Source: CAYVQZ01 sp964453435 (lineage in GTDB: Bacteria > Abyssobacteria > SURF-5). From it: DNA of 13,706 bases. Below are positions 1 through 6,269 of the stretch, piece after piece. The stretch lies in the NCBI GenBank assembly GCA_964453435.1, contig CAYVQZ010000087.1:1-13706 (forward strand), read 5' to 3'. Under the pieces are notes generated by a model. It ran no database searches. It worked only from the letters and a program-made list of their open reading frames with translations, and was not told the origin of the DNA. A program made the position numbers and the translations under genes. The stretch's first letter is position 1. The number at the start of each line of letters is the position of its first letter.

Positions 1-227
1 GGCCAAACTATTGTACACCATCCAATGGACGTCCGGTTTTCATATTATCACGGAGAGCACGGAGAAAGACAAAGACAGGATCAGGGCTGCGCTGACGCGC
101 GGAAAGACAATAAAAACCACGAATTACACGAATTTTTCTTGCGGCAAGGCGACAAGACGCCAAGGAAATACTTTCTTTGCGTTCTTTGCGCCTTTGCGGT
201 TCAAAAATGCTTTTTGAAAATGGGAAC

Positions 228-270
228 ACGAATCACACCTGTCTGCGTGCAACGCACAGGCAGGCGAATT
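228..270 (+). repeat. Inverted repeat, left arm (43 nt)
   Basis: This is the reverse complement of 456-498 with a single mismatch at 234. The core CCTGTCTGCGTG-CAA-CGCACAGGCAGG can fold on itself as a 12-bp stem in which three positions become G-T/G-U pairs. Each arm is therefore a hairpin, and the two arms could also pair with each other across 185 nt. Confidence 0.85.
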
Positions 271-455
271 TCGCGAATTAAACGAATTAAGACTTCGAAA
301 CGAAGGCTCCAGAAATATTGCGCTCATGGTTTCCAGTGATTGGACGGATTGAAAGGGCATAGAATTTGTTTTTTCTCTCCTGCCCTCCAGGTTCCCCGTG
401 CGCTTCGCGGTTCAATCGTTTTTCAACCCTGTCCACAAAAGAAAAACGTTCGTGT

Positions 456-498
456 AATTCGCCTGCCTGTGCGTTGCACGCAGACAGGTGTAATTCGT
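456..498 (-). repeat. Inverted repeat, right arm (43 nt)
   Basis: This is the inverted copy of 228-270. Read on the minus strand it is a hairpin about 85-130 nt after the stop of the acyl-CoA synthetase gene, and a T-rich run follows some 14 nt after the hairpin. It could slow or stop transcription of that operon, but the spacing is not that of a standard intrinsic terminator. Confidence 0.85.
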
Positions 499-582
499 GG
501 TCGAAAATCGAATGTTCTTTCTTGGCGGCTTGGCGTGAGATGGAACTTATCTGGCCTCGGGCGGACCGCGTCGCGCTGAAGT

Positions 583-2739
583 CTACTCCGAGTTTCGGGT
601 AAGCAGCATCCTGCTGTCTGCGACAACGCATCCTTTGCCTTGCGGATAGACGATAAGCGGATTGATATCGAGTTCCGCAATTTCCGGATGGTCGCTCACC
701 ATCTGGGAGAGGCGGAGGATGCAGTCCTTGATGGCGTCGATGTCGGACGGCGGAGCTCCGCGAATTCCGGTCAGCAGTCTGTACGTTTTGATCGAGCGGG
801 TCATTCGTTCGGCGGTAATCTCCCACATGGGGGCGAGGCGGAACGTGACATCTCTTATGGCCTCGACAAACGTTCCTCCCAGCCCGAACATGCAGATGGG
901 GCCGAACTTCGGGTCGCGGGTGGCGCCCAGAATGACCTCGACGCCGCCGCGCGCCATCTTTTCCACCAGTATTCCGCTGATGACGGCCGACGGATTGTGA
1001 CGCCGGACGTTCGAGCAGATTTCGTCAAAGGCTTTCCGCGCTTCTTTGACGCTCTTGATTTTCAAGCGCACCCCACCCGCGTCGAATTTATGGACGATAT
1101 CCGGAGAATACACCTTCATGGCGACCGGAAGTCCGACCTCTTCAACCGCCGCCTCGATTTCCTCCTTGCTTTTGATGAGCACCCCTCGCAGGACGGGGAA
1201 TCCGTAGCATTGCAGAATCTCGTTGGCCTCCTTTTCCGGCATGAAGTAACGGTCCTTGTTTCGGAGTTTGTCGCGAATTATCTGGGCTGCGGTCTCATAG
1301 TCCGCCGCCACCCTTCTGACTTCCCTCCGCTCCAGTCTGAGGCGGCTTGCGAAGCGCTCCATCGAGGCCATGGCCCTGACGGCGGCCTCGGGAAAAGCGT
1401 AGTTGGGTATCCCGTGTTCCTCGAGATAGCGGACGCCCTCCGACACGTCGACGATTCCCATGAACGAGCAGAGAACGGGTTTGTCCGCGTCCCTGGCAAC
1501 CCTGGGCACGATTTCCGCCGTCTTCATGATATCGGTCATCGCCTGCGGGGTCAGTATTACGATGGCCGCATCGACGCCTTCGTCCGCAAGGATATCCCTA
1601 ATCGCCGCCTCATAGCGCTCGTGGTTCGCGTCGCCGATGACATCCACGGGGTTTTGGATGTTCGCGGCGGACGGGAGATGGCGCTTCAGTTTTTCTCTGG
1701 TGTCTTCGGAGAACGAGGCGAGCTCGAGCCCGTGACGGACCGCCGTATCCGTGGTCATGATGCCGGGACCGCCGGCGTTGGTCACGATAGCGATTCGGTT
1801 TCCCTTCGGCACGGGCTGGTTGGCGAAGGCGACAGCGTAATGGAACAGTTCCTCCGTGCCTTCGACGCGCTGGATGCCGGACTGGAGGAATATGGCGTCA
1901 TACGCCATATCCGAACCGGCGAGCGAGCCGGTGTGTGAGGCAGCGGCGCGCGCGCCCTCCGGGGAGCGGCCCGACTTTATTGCGAGTATCGGCTTGCGTG
2001 CTCCCCATGTGATTTCCCTCGCGGTTTCGATGAATCCGCGACCGTCGGTGATATCTTCCAGGTACATGAGAATAACATCGGTATCCGGGTCGTCCTTGAG
2101 ATACCTGAGCAGGTCGGTCTCGTTCACATCGGCCTTGTTTCCGAAACTGACGAACTTGGAAAACCCAATCCCCCGCCCCTCCGCGAAGTCAAGCACGGCG
2201 GCGCACAGCGCGCCGGATTGAGAGATGAACGCGATGTTGCCCGGCCTCGGCATCTTGCGCGCAAAACTCGCGTTCATCCGGATGCTCGGATTTGTATTGA
2301 TGACGCCGAGACAGTTCGGGCCGATCAAGCGTAAATCATGCTCCTGCACCAGTCTTTTCAGTTCTGTTTCCAGTTCTTCTCCCCTGCCCCTGACTTCCTT
2401 GAACCCGGCGCTGATAACAACCAGTCCCTTCACATTTTTGAGAGCCGCCTCCTCGACAACGGTCGGCACAACCTCGGCGGGAACAATGACCACGGCGAGG
2501 TCGACTTCGTCGGGGATATCGGTAAGTCGCGGATATGCCCTGACACCGTGAACCGCTCGCGCGGTGGGATGGACCGGATACAGGACTCCCTGATAGCCCG
2601 CGTCCAACATATTGCTGAACACGGCCAGCCCGACGCTTCCGGCGCGGTTTGTCGCGCCCACGACGGCAACCGATTTCGGGTTGAGAATCGGCTCTATATC
2701 CTTGAGCAGCGGTTTCCCACAAAGGGTATCGGTTATCAT
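583..2739 (-). CDS. ADP-forming acetyl/acyl-CoA synthetase, fused alpha-beta (acetate--CoA ligase family)
   Basis: This 718-aa protein is expected to interconvert acyl-CoA + ADP + Pi and acid + ATP + CoA, a substrate-level route to ATP; acetate is the usual substrate, but specificity cannot be read here. The alpha part comes first: a CoA-binding Rossmann fold with VAVVGAT near residues 24-30, and a CoA-ligase region with SQSGAL at 173-178. ASHTGSLAG at 267-275 carries the expected phosphohistidine, H269. An ATP-grasp beta part follows from about 490, with HKFDAGGV at 550-557 (probably the second relay His), GLGGTFVE near 619-626 and ELDINPL at 689-695. Length matches fused ACDs. The ATG at 2739 is chosen over upstream codons because the protein family begins there, GGGGAGGAAAA precedes it, and it forms an ATGA overlap with the diguanylate cyclase stop, implying coupled translation. 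Confidence 0.93.
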   Translation of the reverse strand: MITDTLCGKPLLKDIEPILNPKSVAVVGATNRAGSVGLAVFSNMLDAGYQGVLYPVHPTARAVHGVRAYPRLTDIPDEVDLAVVIVPAEVVPTVVEEAALKNVKGLVVISAGFKEVRGRGEELETELKRLVQEHDLRLIGPNCLGVINTNPSIRMNASFARKMPRPGNIAFISQSGALCAAVLDFAEGRGIGFSKFVSFGNKADVNETDLLRYLKDDPDTDVILMYLEDITDGRGFIETAREITWGARKPILAIKSGRSPEGARAAASHTGSLAGSDMAYDAIFLQSGIQRVEGTEELFHYAVAFANQPVPKGNRIAIVTNAGGPGIMTTDTAVRHGLELASFSEDTREKLKRHLPSAANIQNPVDVIGDANHERYEAAIRDILADEGVDAAIVILTPQAMTDIMKTAEIVPRVARDADKPVLCSFMGIVDVSEGVRYLEEHGIPNYAFPEAAVRAMASMERFASRLRLERREVRRVAADYETAAQIIRDKLRNKDRYFMPEKEANEILQCYGFPVLRGVLIKSKEEIEAAVEEVGLPVAMKVYSPDIVHKFDAGGVRLKIKSVKEARKAFDEICSNVRRHNPSAVISGILVEKMARGGVEVILGATRDPKFGPICMFGLGGTFVEAIRDVTFRLAPMWEITAERMTRSIKTYRLLTGIRGAPPSDIDAIKDCILRLSQMVSDHPEIAELDINPLIVYPQGKGCVVADSRMLLTRNSE

Positions 2740-3797
2740 TTCTGCACGTTTTCCTCCCCGGACCTTGCGTATACGCACACTCGATTCCGTCCTTCAGCCT
2801 TCGCCCGGTAGAGAGCCTCATCGGCGCTCTGCATGATTGTGTGCGGAGTCGAGCCGTGCTCGGGAAACAGCGCCACTCCTATGCTTACGGTAACCTTTTT
2901 GCCGGGCATGGCGCTTTCGTGCTGGAATCGTGTGAAAGAAACGAGGTCCCTGAGCCGTTTTGCTCTGACCGTGGCCTGTTCGGGGGCCGTCTCGGTCAGA
3001 ATGACCGCGAACTCGTCTCCTCCATATCGTGCGGGTATGTCGGTGGCCCGGATGTTTGTCTTCAATATTCTGCCGAGCTTTATCAGCGCAATATCACCTA
3101 CCAGGTGACCGTTCAAATCGTTATATTGCTTGAAATTGTCGATGTCCACCAGCAGCAATGCGAACACGTGTCCGTGCCGGCTGCTGCGATGGCACTCATG
3201 CGAGAGAAACTGATAGAACGTTCTGTGGTTAAACAGTGACGTGAGGTCGTCGGTGTGCGCTAATTCACGGAGCTGTTTTCGTTCCTTTGCCTTGGCAATC
3301 GCGACCGCGATCTGGTCTGCAAGATTCGGTCTGACGATGAACCCTTCGGCGCCCTTTTTGGTACATTCAATTGCGCGACTCAGGTCGCTCAATTCCGTGA
3401 TGACGACGACGTCGACTTCCGGGGAAATCTCTTTTGCGAGCGAGACAAATACGGAACTTTCGAGGTCCGGCAGGCTTGTTTCGGCAAAAACGACTTCGGG
3501 CAATCCGCTGCGTATCCTGGCCAGAGCATCTGCGCTGTCCTTTGCCACAACGACTTCGGCGCCGGTTTTCCGGAGCGCGTCCACAATGGAGGAATTGCGG
3601 GAAGAATCGCCGTCCGCGACGAGGACCCTGAGATTCCGCGTTTTGGTTGATGAGCGCCACTGCGCAGATTCGGGAGAGCGCTCTGCGGGTGAGACATGCC
3701 CCGGCATCGGCACCGGCTCCCACTGCTCGTCTTTTGCCGCGTCCAGGGCGTCATTCGTCTTTTTCCCGATGAAATCTTGAGACGCATTTCTAGCCAT
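2736..3797 (-). CDS. Diguanylate cyclase with degenerate receiver domain (REC-GGDEF)
   Basis: This 353-aa cytoplasmic protein should make c-di-GMP from two GTP. A variable N-terminus (1-54) is followed by a receiver-like domain (about 56-172) and a GGDEF domain (about 178-345). The cyclase looks active: DDLTSLFNHRTF at 183-194, VDIDNFK at 217-223, and GGDEF intact at 259-263. An RxxD inhibitory site (R250, D253) lies exactly five residues before GGDEF, so product inhibition is expected. The receiver is unusual: the phosphoacceptor Asp is replaced by Glu (E106, in FAETSLPD) and the conserved Lys by Arg (R156), while the Thr (T134) remains. It probably does not take up phosphate in the normal way. 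ATG 3797 is preferred over an in-frame TTG at 3806; neither has a strong Shine-Dalgarno site. The start overlaps the preceding gene by 8 nt and the end overlaps the synthetase gene by 4 nt. Confidence 0.92.
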   Translation of the reverse strand: MARNASQDFIGKKTNDALDAAKDEQWEPVPMPGHVSPAERSPESAQWRSSTKTRNLRVLVADGDSSRNSSIVDALRKTGAEVVVAKDSADALARIRSGLPEVVFAETSLPDLESSVFVSLAKEISPEVDVVVITELSDLSRAIECTKKGAEGFIVRPNLADQIAVAIAKAKERKQLRELAHTDDLTSLFNHRTFYQFLSHECHRSSRHGHVFALLLVDIDNFKQYNDLNGHLVGDIALIKLGRILKTNIRATDIPARYGGDEFAVILTETAPEQATVRAKRLRDLVSFTRFQHESAMPGKKVTVSIGVALFPEHGSTPHTIMQSADEALYRAKAEGRNRVCVYARSGEENVQK

Positions 3798-4092
3798 GGT
3801 CCGCAATTTCAGCGACGGGACGTCGCTGAAATCCTCTGCTCGCGACGACGAGAAACTTCAAGACCATCGCTCCGGTCTGTGCGGCCTCGACCAGAACCTC
3901 CTCGCGAAATCTTGATTTGCCGGCCTTGTGGTCGATCGCCGCTTCCACGAGTTTTGTCGCTTTTTCGGAGATAGACGATGCTGCGCAAACCACGTCGCCG
4001 GACCAGTCCGGATGCTGGTTTTCCACTGTTTCCAATTCACCGACTATTGCCTTCAGACACTGGTCGAAAAACTCTTTTCCGCACTCTTTCAT
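3790..4092 (-). CDS. Unrecognised small helical protein in the glgC operon
   Basis: I do not recognise this 100-aa product. It has no signal peptide or clear membrane segment, two Cys (positions 4 and 36), and looks mostly helical. A central stretch with EKATKLVEAAIDHKAG and then REEVLVEAAQTGAMVLKFL recalls, weakly, a helix-helix pattern seen in some MazG-like or housekeeping helical-bundle proteins, but I would not assign a function. It is very likely a real gene: AGGAGGAAAG sits just before its ATG, it starts 14 nt after the glgC stop, and its stop overlaps the start of the diguanylate cyclase gene. The position suggests a role tied to one of those neighbours. Confidence 0.8.
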   Translation of the reverse strand: MKECGKEFFDQCLKAIVGELETVENQHPDWSGDVVCAASSISEKATKLVEAAIDHKAGKSRFREEVLVEAAQTGAMVLKFLVVASRGFQRRPVAEIADHG

Positions 4093-4106
4093 GGCTTCTT
4101 TCCTCC

Positions 4107-5420
4107 TCAGGCCATCATTTGGGAACGCTCATGGCTCAAAGCCGCAGAAAATTCCGGCGACCACGCTTTACCCTTCTCCGCGGAAACGGCGCCGGTCGGG
4201 GGCAGAACGGCCCCTCTCGGGATAACAACAACACCGCGTTTGGAGACGGTGAACCGTTTTCTGTCGTCTTGAAGGTCGTAGCCGATAACGGCGCCGGGGG
4301 GAACCGTCACATGCTTGTCAATGATAGCCCGCCGTATCTTTGCTCTTCGGCCGACCTGAACCCCTTCAAAAAGAATCGATTCGCGGACCTCGGAATAGCT
4401 GTTTACTTTCACTCCCGGCGAGAGCACGGAGTTCTGCACTCTTCCCCCGCTTATGATGCAGCCGTTTGAGACAACAGAATCCAGGACAAGCCCGACCCGC
4501 TGGCCGTCGTCGCCGCCCGCGAAGACGGTCTTCGCGGGCGGATACTGCTGCTGGTATGTTCTGACAGGCCATTCTTTATCGTAGAGGTTGAATATGGGAT
4601 TCACCGAAACGAGGTCCATATTCGCCTCCCAATAGGAATCGATTGTCCCCACGTCCCTCCAATAGTTCGCTTCTTTCCTGTTTTTGTCCACGAACGGATA
4701 TGCGTAAACAGAATGGGATTCGACCATGGACGGGATAATGTTTTTCCCGAAATCGTGTTCGTTCGCCGTCCTGGCGTTTTTTTCGAGAACATCCATGAGC
4801 GCGTCGGTGTCGAAAACGTATATGCCCATGGATGCCATCGGGCCGCTTCCCCTCAGGTTCGAGGCGCTGATGTTGCGGGGTTTCTCCAGGAATCCGGTCA
4901 CCCGGTTATCCTGACCCGTTTGCAGAATGCCAAATCGACAAGCGTCTTTCGGGGGCACCTCGATGGCTCCAATAGTCAGGTCGGCTCCGACGGCCTCGTG
5001 GTATTGAATCATTGCGCGGTAGTCCATTTTGTAGACGTGGTCGGCAGAGAGGATGAGCACATACCCGGGGTTAATCCTTTGGATTGAATACAGATTCTGA
5101 TGAACCGCGGCGGCCGTTCCGCTGTACCATTCCTCGTTGATTCTCTGCTGCGGAGGGAGCGCCGCTATAAATTCGTTCAGGGCCGGATTAAAGATATTCC
5201 AGCCGAACTCGATATGCCTGTGGAGCGATTCGGATTTGTATTGAGAGAGGACGAAAATTTTTCGGATATCCGAGTTGACCGCATTGCTGAGCGTGAAGTC
5301 TATCAGCCGGTAAACGCCTCCGAAGGGCACCGCCGGTTTTGCGCGGTCTCGGGTGAGAGGATACAACCTTGTACCGGCGCCGCCGGCAAGAACAACAGCG
5401 AGAACGTCTTTCGTCTTCAT
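4107..5420 (-). CDS. glgC: Glucose-1-phosphate adenylyltransferase (ADP-glucose pyrophosphorylase)
   Basis: This 437-aa enzyme makes ADP-glucose from ATP and glucose-1-phosphate, the committed step of bacterial glycogen synthesis. The N-terminal nucleotidyltransferase domain (about 5-280) shows VLAGGAGTRLYPLTRDRAKP (10-29), FGGVYRLIDFTLSN (33-46), WYSGTAAAVHQN (98-109), LSADHVYKMDY (124-134; D127 is the expected catalytic Asp), FLEKP (177-181; K180 is the expected sugar-phosphate Lys) and YWRDVGTIDSYW (253-264). A left-handed beta-helix C-terminal domain follows, roughly 295-405. Length is normal for the family. The frame is open to 5531, but ATG 5420 is correct because the family starts there and GGAGGAG lies just upstream (5425-5431). 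It is the first gene of a four-gene operon. A sigma-54-like promoter lies about 100 nt upstream. No other glycogen gene is in the window. Confidence 0.96.
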   Translation of the reverse strand: MKTKDVLAVVLAGGAGTRLYPLTRDRAKPAVPFGGVYRLIDFTLSNAVNSDIRKIFVLSQYKSESLHRHIEFGWNIFNPALNEFIAALPPQQRINEEWYSGTAAAVHQNLYSIQRINPGYVLILSADHVYKMDYRAMIQYHEAVGADLTIGAIEVPPKDACRFGILQTGQDNRVTGFLEKPRNISASNLRGSGPMASMGIYVFDTDALMDVLEKNARTANEHDFGKNIIPSMVESHSVYAYPFVDKNRKEANYWRDVGTIDSYWEANMDLVSVNPIFNLYDKEWPVRTYQQQYPPAKTVFAGGDDGQRVGLVLDSVVSNGCIISGGRVQNSVLSPGVKVNSYSEVRESILFEGVQVGRRAKIRRAIIDKHVTVPPGAVIGYDLQDDRKRFTVSKRGVVVIPRGAVLPPTGAVSAEKGKAWSPEFSAALSHERSQMMA

Positions 5421-5519
5421 TGGTCTCCTCCACGCCAGCCGCTGTTCCGGTTCTCGTTGGGTAAGGGCAAAGGAGCTGGAATGACATGCCCGCCACGGGT
5501 TGCAGCCGCCTTTTAGTTG

Positions 5520-5536
5520 AGCAATTGTCATGCCGA
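5520..5536 (-). promoter_or_regulatory. Possible sigma-54 (RpoN) -24/-12 promoter for the glgC operon
   Basis: On the minus strand the sequence TCGGCATGACAATTGCT fits the consensus YTGGCACGRNNNTTGCW at all but two specified positions. GG and GC are separated by exactly 10 nt, as RpoN requires. A start site about 12 nt further on would give a leader of roughly 90 nt before the glgC ATG. No activator with an AAA+ domain is encoded in the window. Confidence 0.45.
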
Positions 5537-5610
5537 CGGGAAAGGTGGCCGTGACGTAGAAATAACAAGGGAAAAGAGTGTGTCCCGCGATTCATGGTGA
5601 AGGTTGTTCG

Positions 5611-5647
5611 CTTCGGGGACAGTCCCGATTCTACGGCACTTCGTGCC
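5611..5647 (+). repeat. REP-like repeat, copy 1
   Basis: A conserved head, CTTCGGGGACAGTCCC followed by GATTCTA (5611-5633), leads into the hairpin GGCAC-TTC-GTGCC (5635-5647). The head recurs at 5938 and 6082, each time before a hairpin with a different stem. A related GGGACAGTCCCC phrase lies at 5658-5669. Confidence 0.75.
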
Positions 5648-5937
5648 CGTAAATCTGGGACAGTCCCCTGCGCTTGGTAATCGTGAGACAGTCTCAAAAA
5701 GGCCTTTTATGACAGGAGGTGACAAGACGAACAAGGAAATTGGCCCGTCCAACTGACGCAGTGTTTTACAGGTTGTAAGGAATCCTGACAGGAGAGCCGA
5801 GGGAGGCCAACGTTGCATGGGGTCGTTTGCGCGAATAGACTCGGGGTTCGACTTGAAGCGCAGAAAGGAATATGGTATGGTTCGCCGTAAGAGGGAGGCT
5901 CAGAATCTGTCCCACGGTCCACCATTTGAATTGTTGG

Positions 5938-6000
5938 CTTCGGGGACAGTCCCGATTCTATCCCGCGAGACGCGGGACTTCGCTCCGCTCAGCGAAGGAA
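5938..6000 (+). repeat. REP-like repeat, copy 2, with two hairpins
   Basis: The head (5938-5960) is identical to copy 1. It is followed by TCCCGCG-AGA-CGCGGGA (5961-5977) and directly by CTTCGCT-CCGCTC-AGCGAAG (5978-5997). The double-hairpin part is repeated at 6032-6072. Confidence 0.8.
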
Positions 6001-6031
6001 TAACTGGATTCCCGCTCAAGCCGAAGAATGG

Positions 6032-6072
6032 TCCCGCGAGTCCGCGGGGTTTCGCTGCGCTCAACGAAGGAA
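6032..6072 (+). repeat. Second copy of the double-hairpin unit, without head
   Basis: This is a near-copy of 5961-6000. It starts with CCCGCG-AGTC-CGCGGG (6033-6048) and continues with TTTCG...CGAAG (6050-6069). Most differences from 5961-6000 fall in loops or keep G-U/G-T pairs. Confidence 0.7.
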
Positions 6073-6081
6073 AGCGGGTCG

Positions 6082-6118
6082 CTTCGGGGCAGTCCCGATT
6101 CTATCACGCGAAGCGTGA
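6082..6118 (+). repeat. REP-like repeat, copy 3
   Basis: The head lacks one A relative to copies 1 and 2 (CTTCGGGGCAGTCCC..., 6082-6103). It leads into the hairpin TCACGC-GAA-GCGTGA (6104-6118). The stem sequence differs from copies 1 and 2 but is fully paired. A partial fourth head, ACAGTTCCGATTCTAT, lies at 6238-6253, just before the DUF481 ribosome binding site. Confidence 0.75.
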
Positions 6119-6169
6119 CCTTCGGCCCTAAATCCGCGTTCCTGGAATTAGGTTTCGGCTTTTCGGGGA

Positions 6170-6209
6170 TTATTGGGGGACACCATGCGGCGTGGTGTCC
6201 CCCTAATAA
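6170..6209. repeat. Strong hairpin upstream of the DUF481 gene
   Basis: GGGGGACACCATG-CGG-CGTGGTGTCCCCC (6175-6203) forms a 13-bp stem with one G-T pair. Flanking TTATT and AATAA extend the pairing after a one-base bulge. There is no T-run after it on either strand, so it is not a standard intrinsic terminator. It lies 60 nt before the DUF481 start and may be another mobile repeat or a leader structure. Confidence 0.75.
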
Positions 6210-6269
6210 CCCGGTTCGCCAACCGTGGAACGCACTCACAGTTCCGATTCTATTCTCAAAGGAGCGGTC

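Larger units (their letters stand above)
1..582. repeat. Non-coding, repeat-rich spacer downstream of the acyl-CoA synthetase gene
   Basis: I see no believable gene here; the reading frames are short, low in complexity and overlap each other. The stretch is made of short repeated phrases. CACGGAG occurs twice near 49-63, a 9-mer TTCTTTGCG occurs twice in tandem at 173-190 followed by a variant, and CACGAATTACACGAATT-type text occurs near 117-133 and, inverted, near 451-500. A perfect 7-bp palindrome, TCAAAAA-TGC-TTTTTGA, lies at 201-217. A 43-nt inverted repeat pair is listed separately. From memory, phrases like these recur between genes in many environmental bacterial genomes; I have not checked this. 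There is no transposase, so a decayed or non-autonomous repeat is the most I would claim. Confidence 0.6.
5421..6269. other. Divergent intergenic region between glgC and the DUF481 gene
   Basis: These 849 bases contain no convincing gene; open frames here simply read through repeats. They hold the glgC leader and putative promoter on the left, several REP-like hairpin repeats (5611-6118), a strong hairpin at 6170-6209, and the DUF481 ribosome binding site on the right. A 12-nt perfect palindrome, AAAAGGCCTTTT, lies at 5697-5708. No clear sigma-70 promoter for the DUF481 gene was found by eye. Confidence 0.7.

Noticed and set aside
461..486. Intrinsic terminator for the glgC operon
   Set aside because: The hairpin is real but the T-rich run begins about 14 nt later, so it does not meet the usual pattern; kept only as a repeat.
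1..582. CRISPR array or tRNA genes in the repeat-rich left end
   Set aside because: The repeats are irregular in length and spacing, with no unit repeated at even intervals, and no cloverleaf was found.
287..826. A 179-codon minus-strand frame running from the repeat region into the end of the synthetase gene
   Set aside because: It overlaps the true gene in another frame and otherwise reads through repeat sequence.
640..1938. A 432-codon open frame on the plus strand
   Set aside because: It lies entirely antisense to the acyl-CoA synthetase gene, whose motifs are clear, has no ribosome binding site of note and encodes a His/Arg/Asp-rich product of no known type.
5421..5531. An N-terminal extension of GlgC by 37 residues
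   Set aside because: The family starts at the internal ATG (5420), which has an excellent ribosome binding site; the extension covers the putative promoter.
5697..5708. Palindrome AAAAGGCCTTTT as an operator
   Set aside because: It is short, single and not linked to a promoter box that I could find.
5528..5818. A 96-codon minus-strand frame upstream of glgC
   Set aside because: Its sequence comes from the REP-like repeat text and the putative promoter, with no protein-like pattern.
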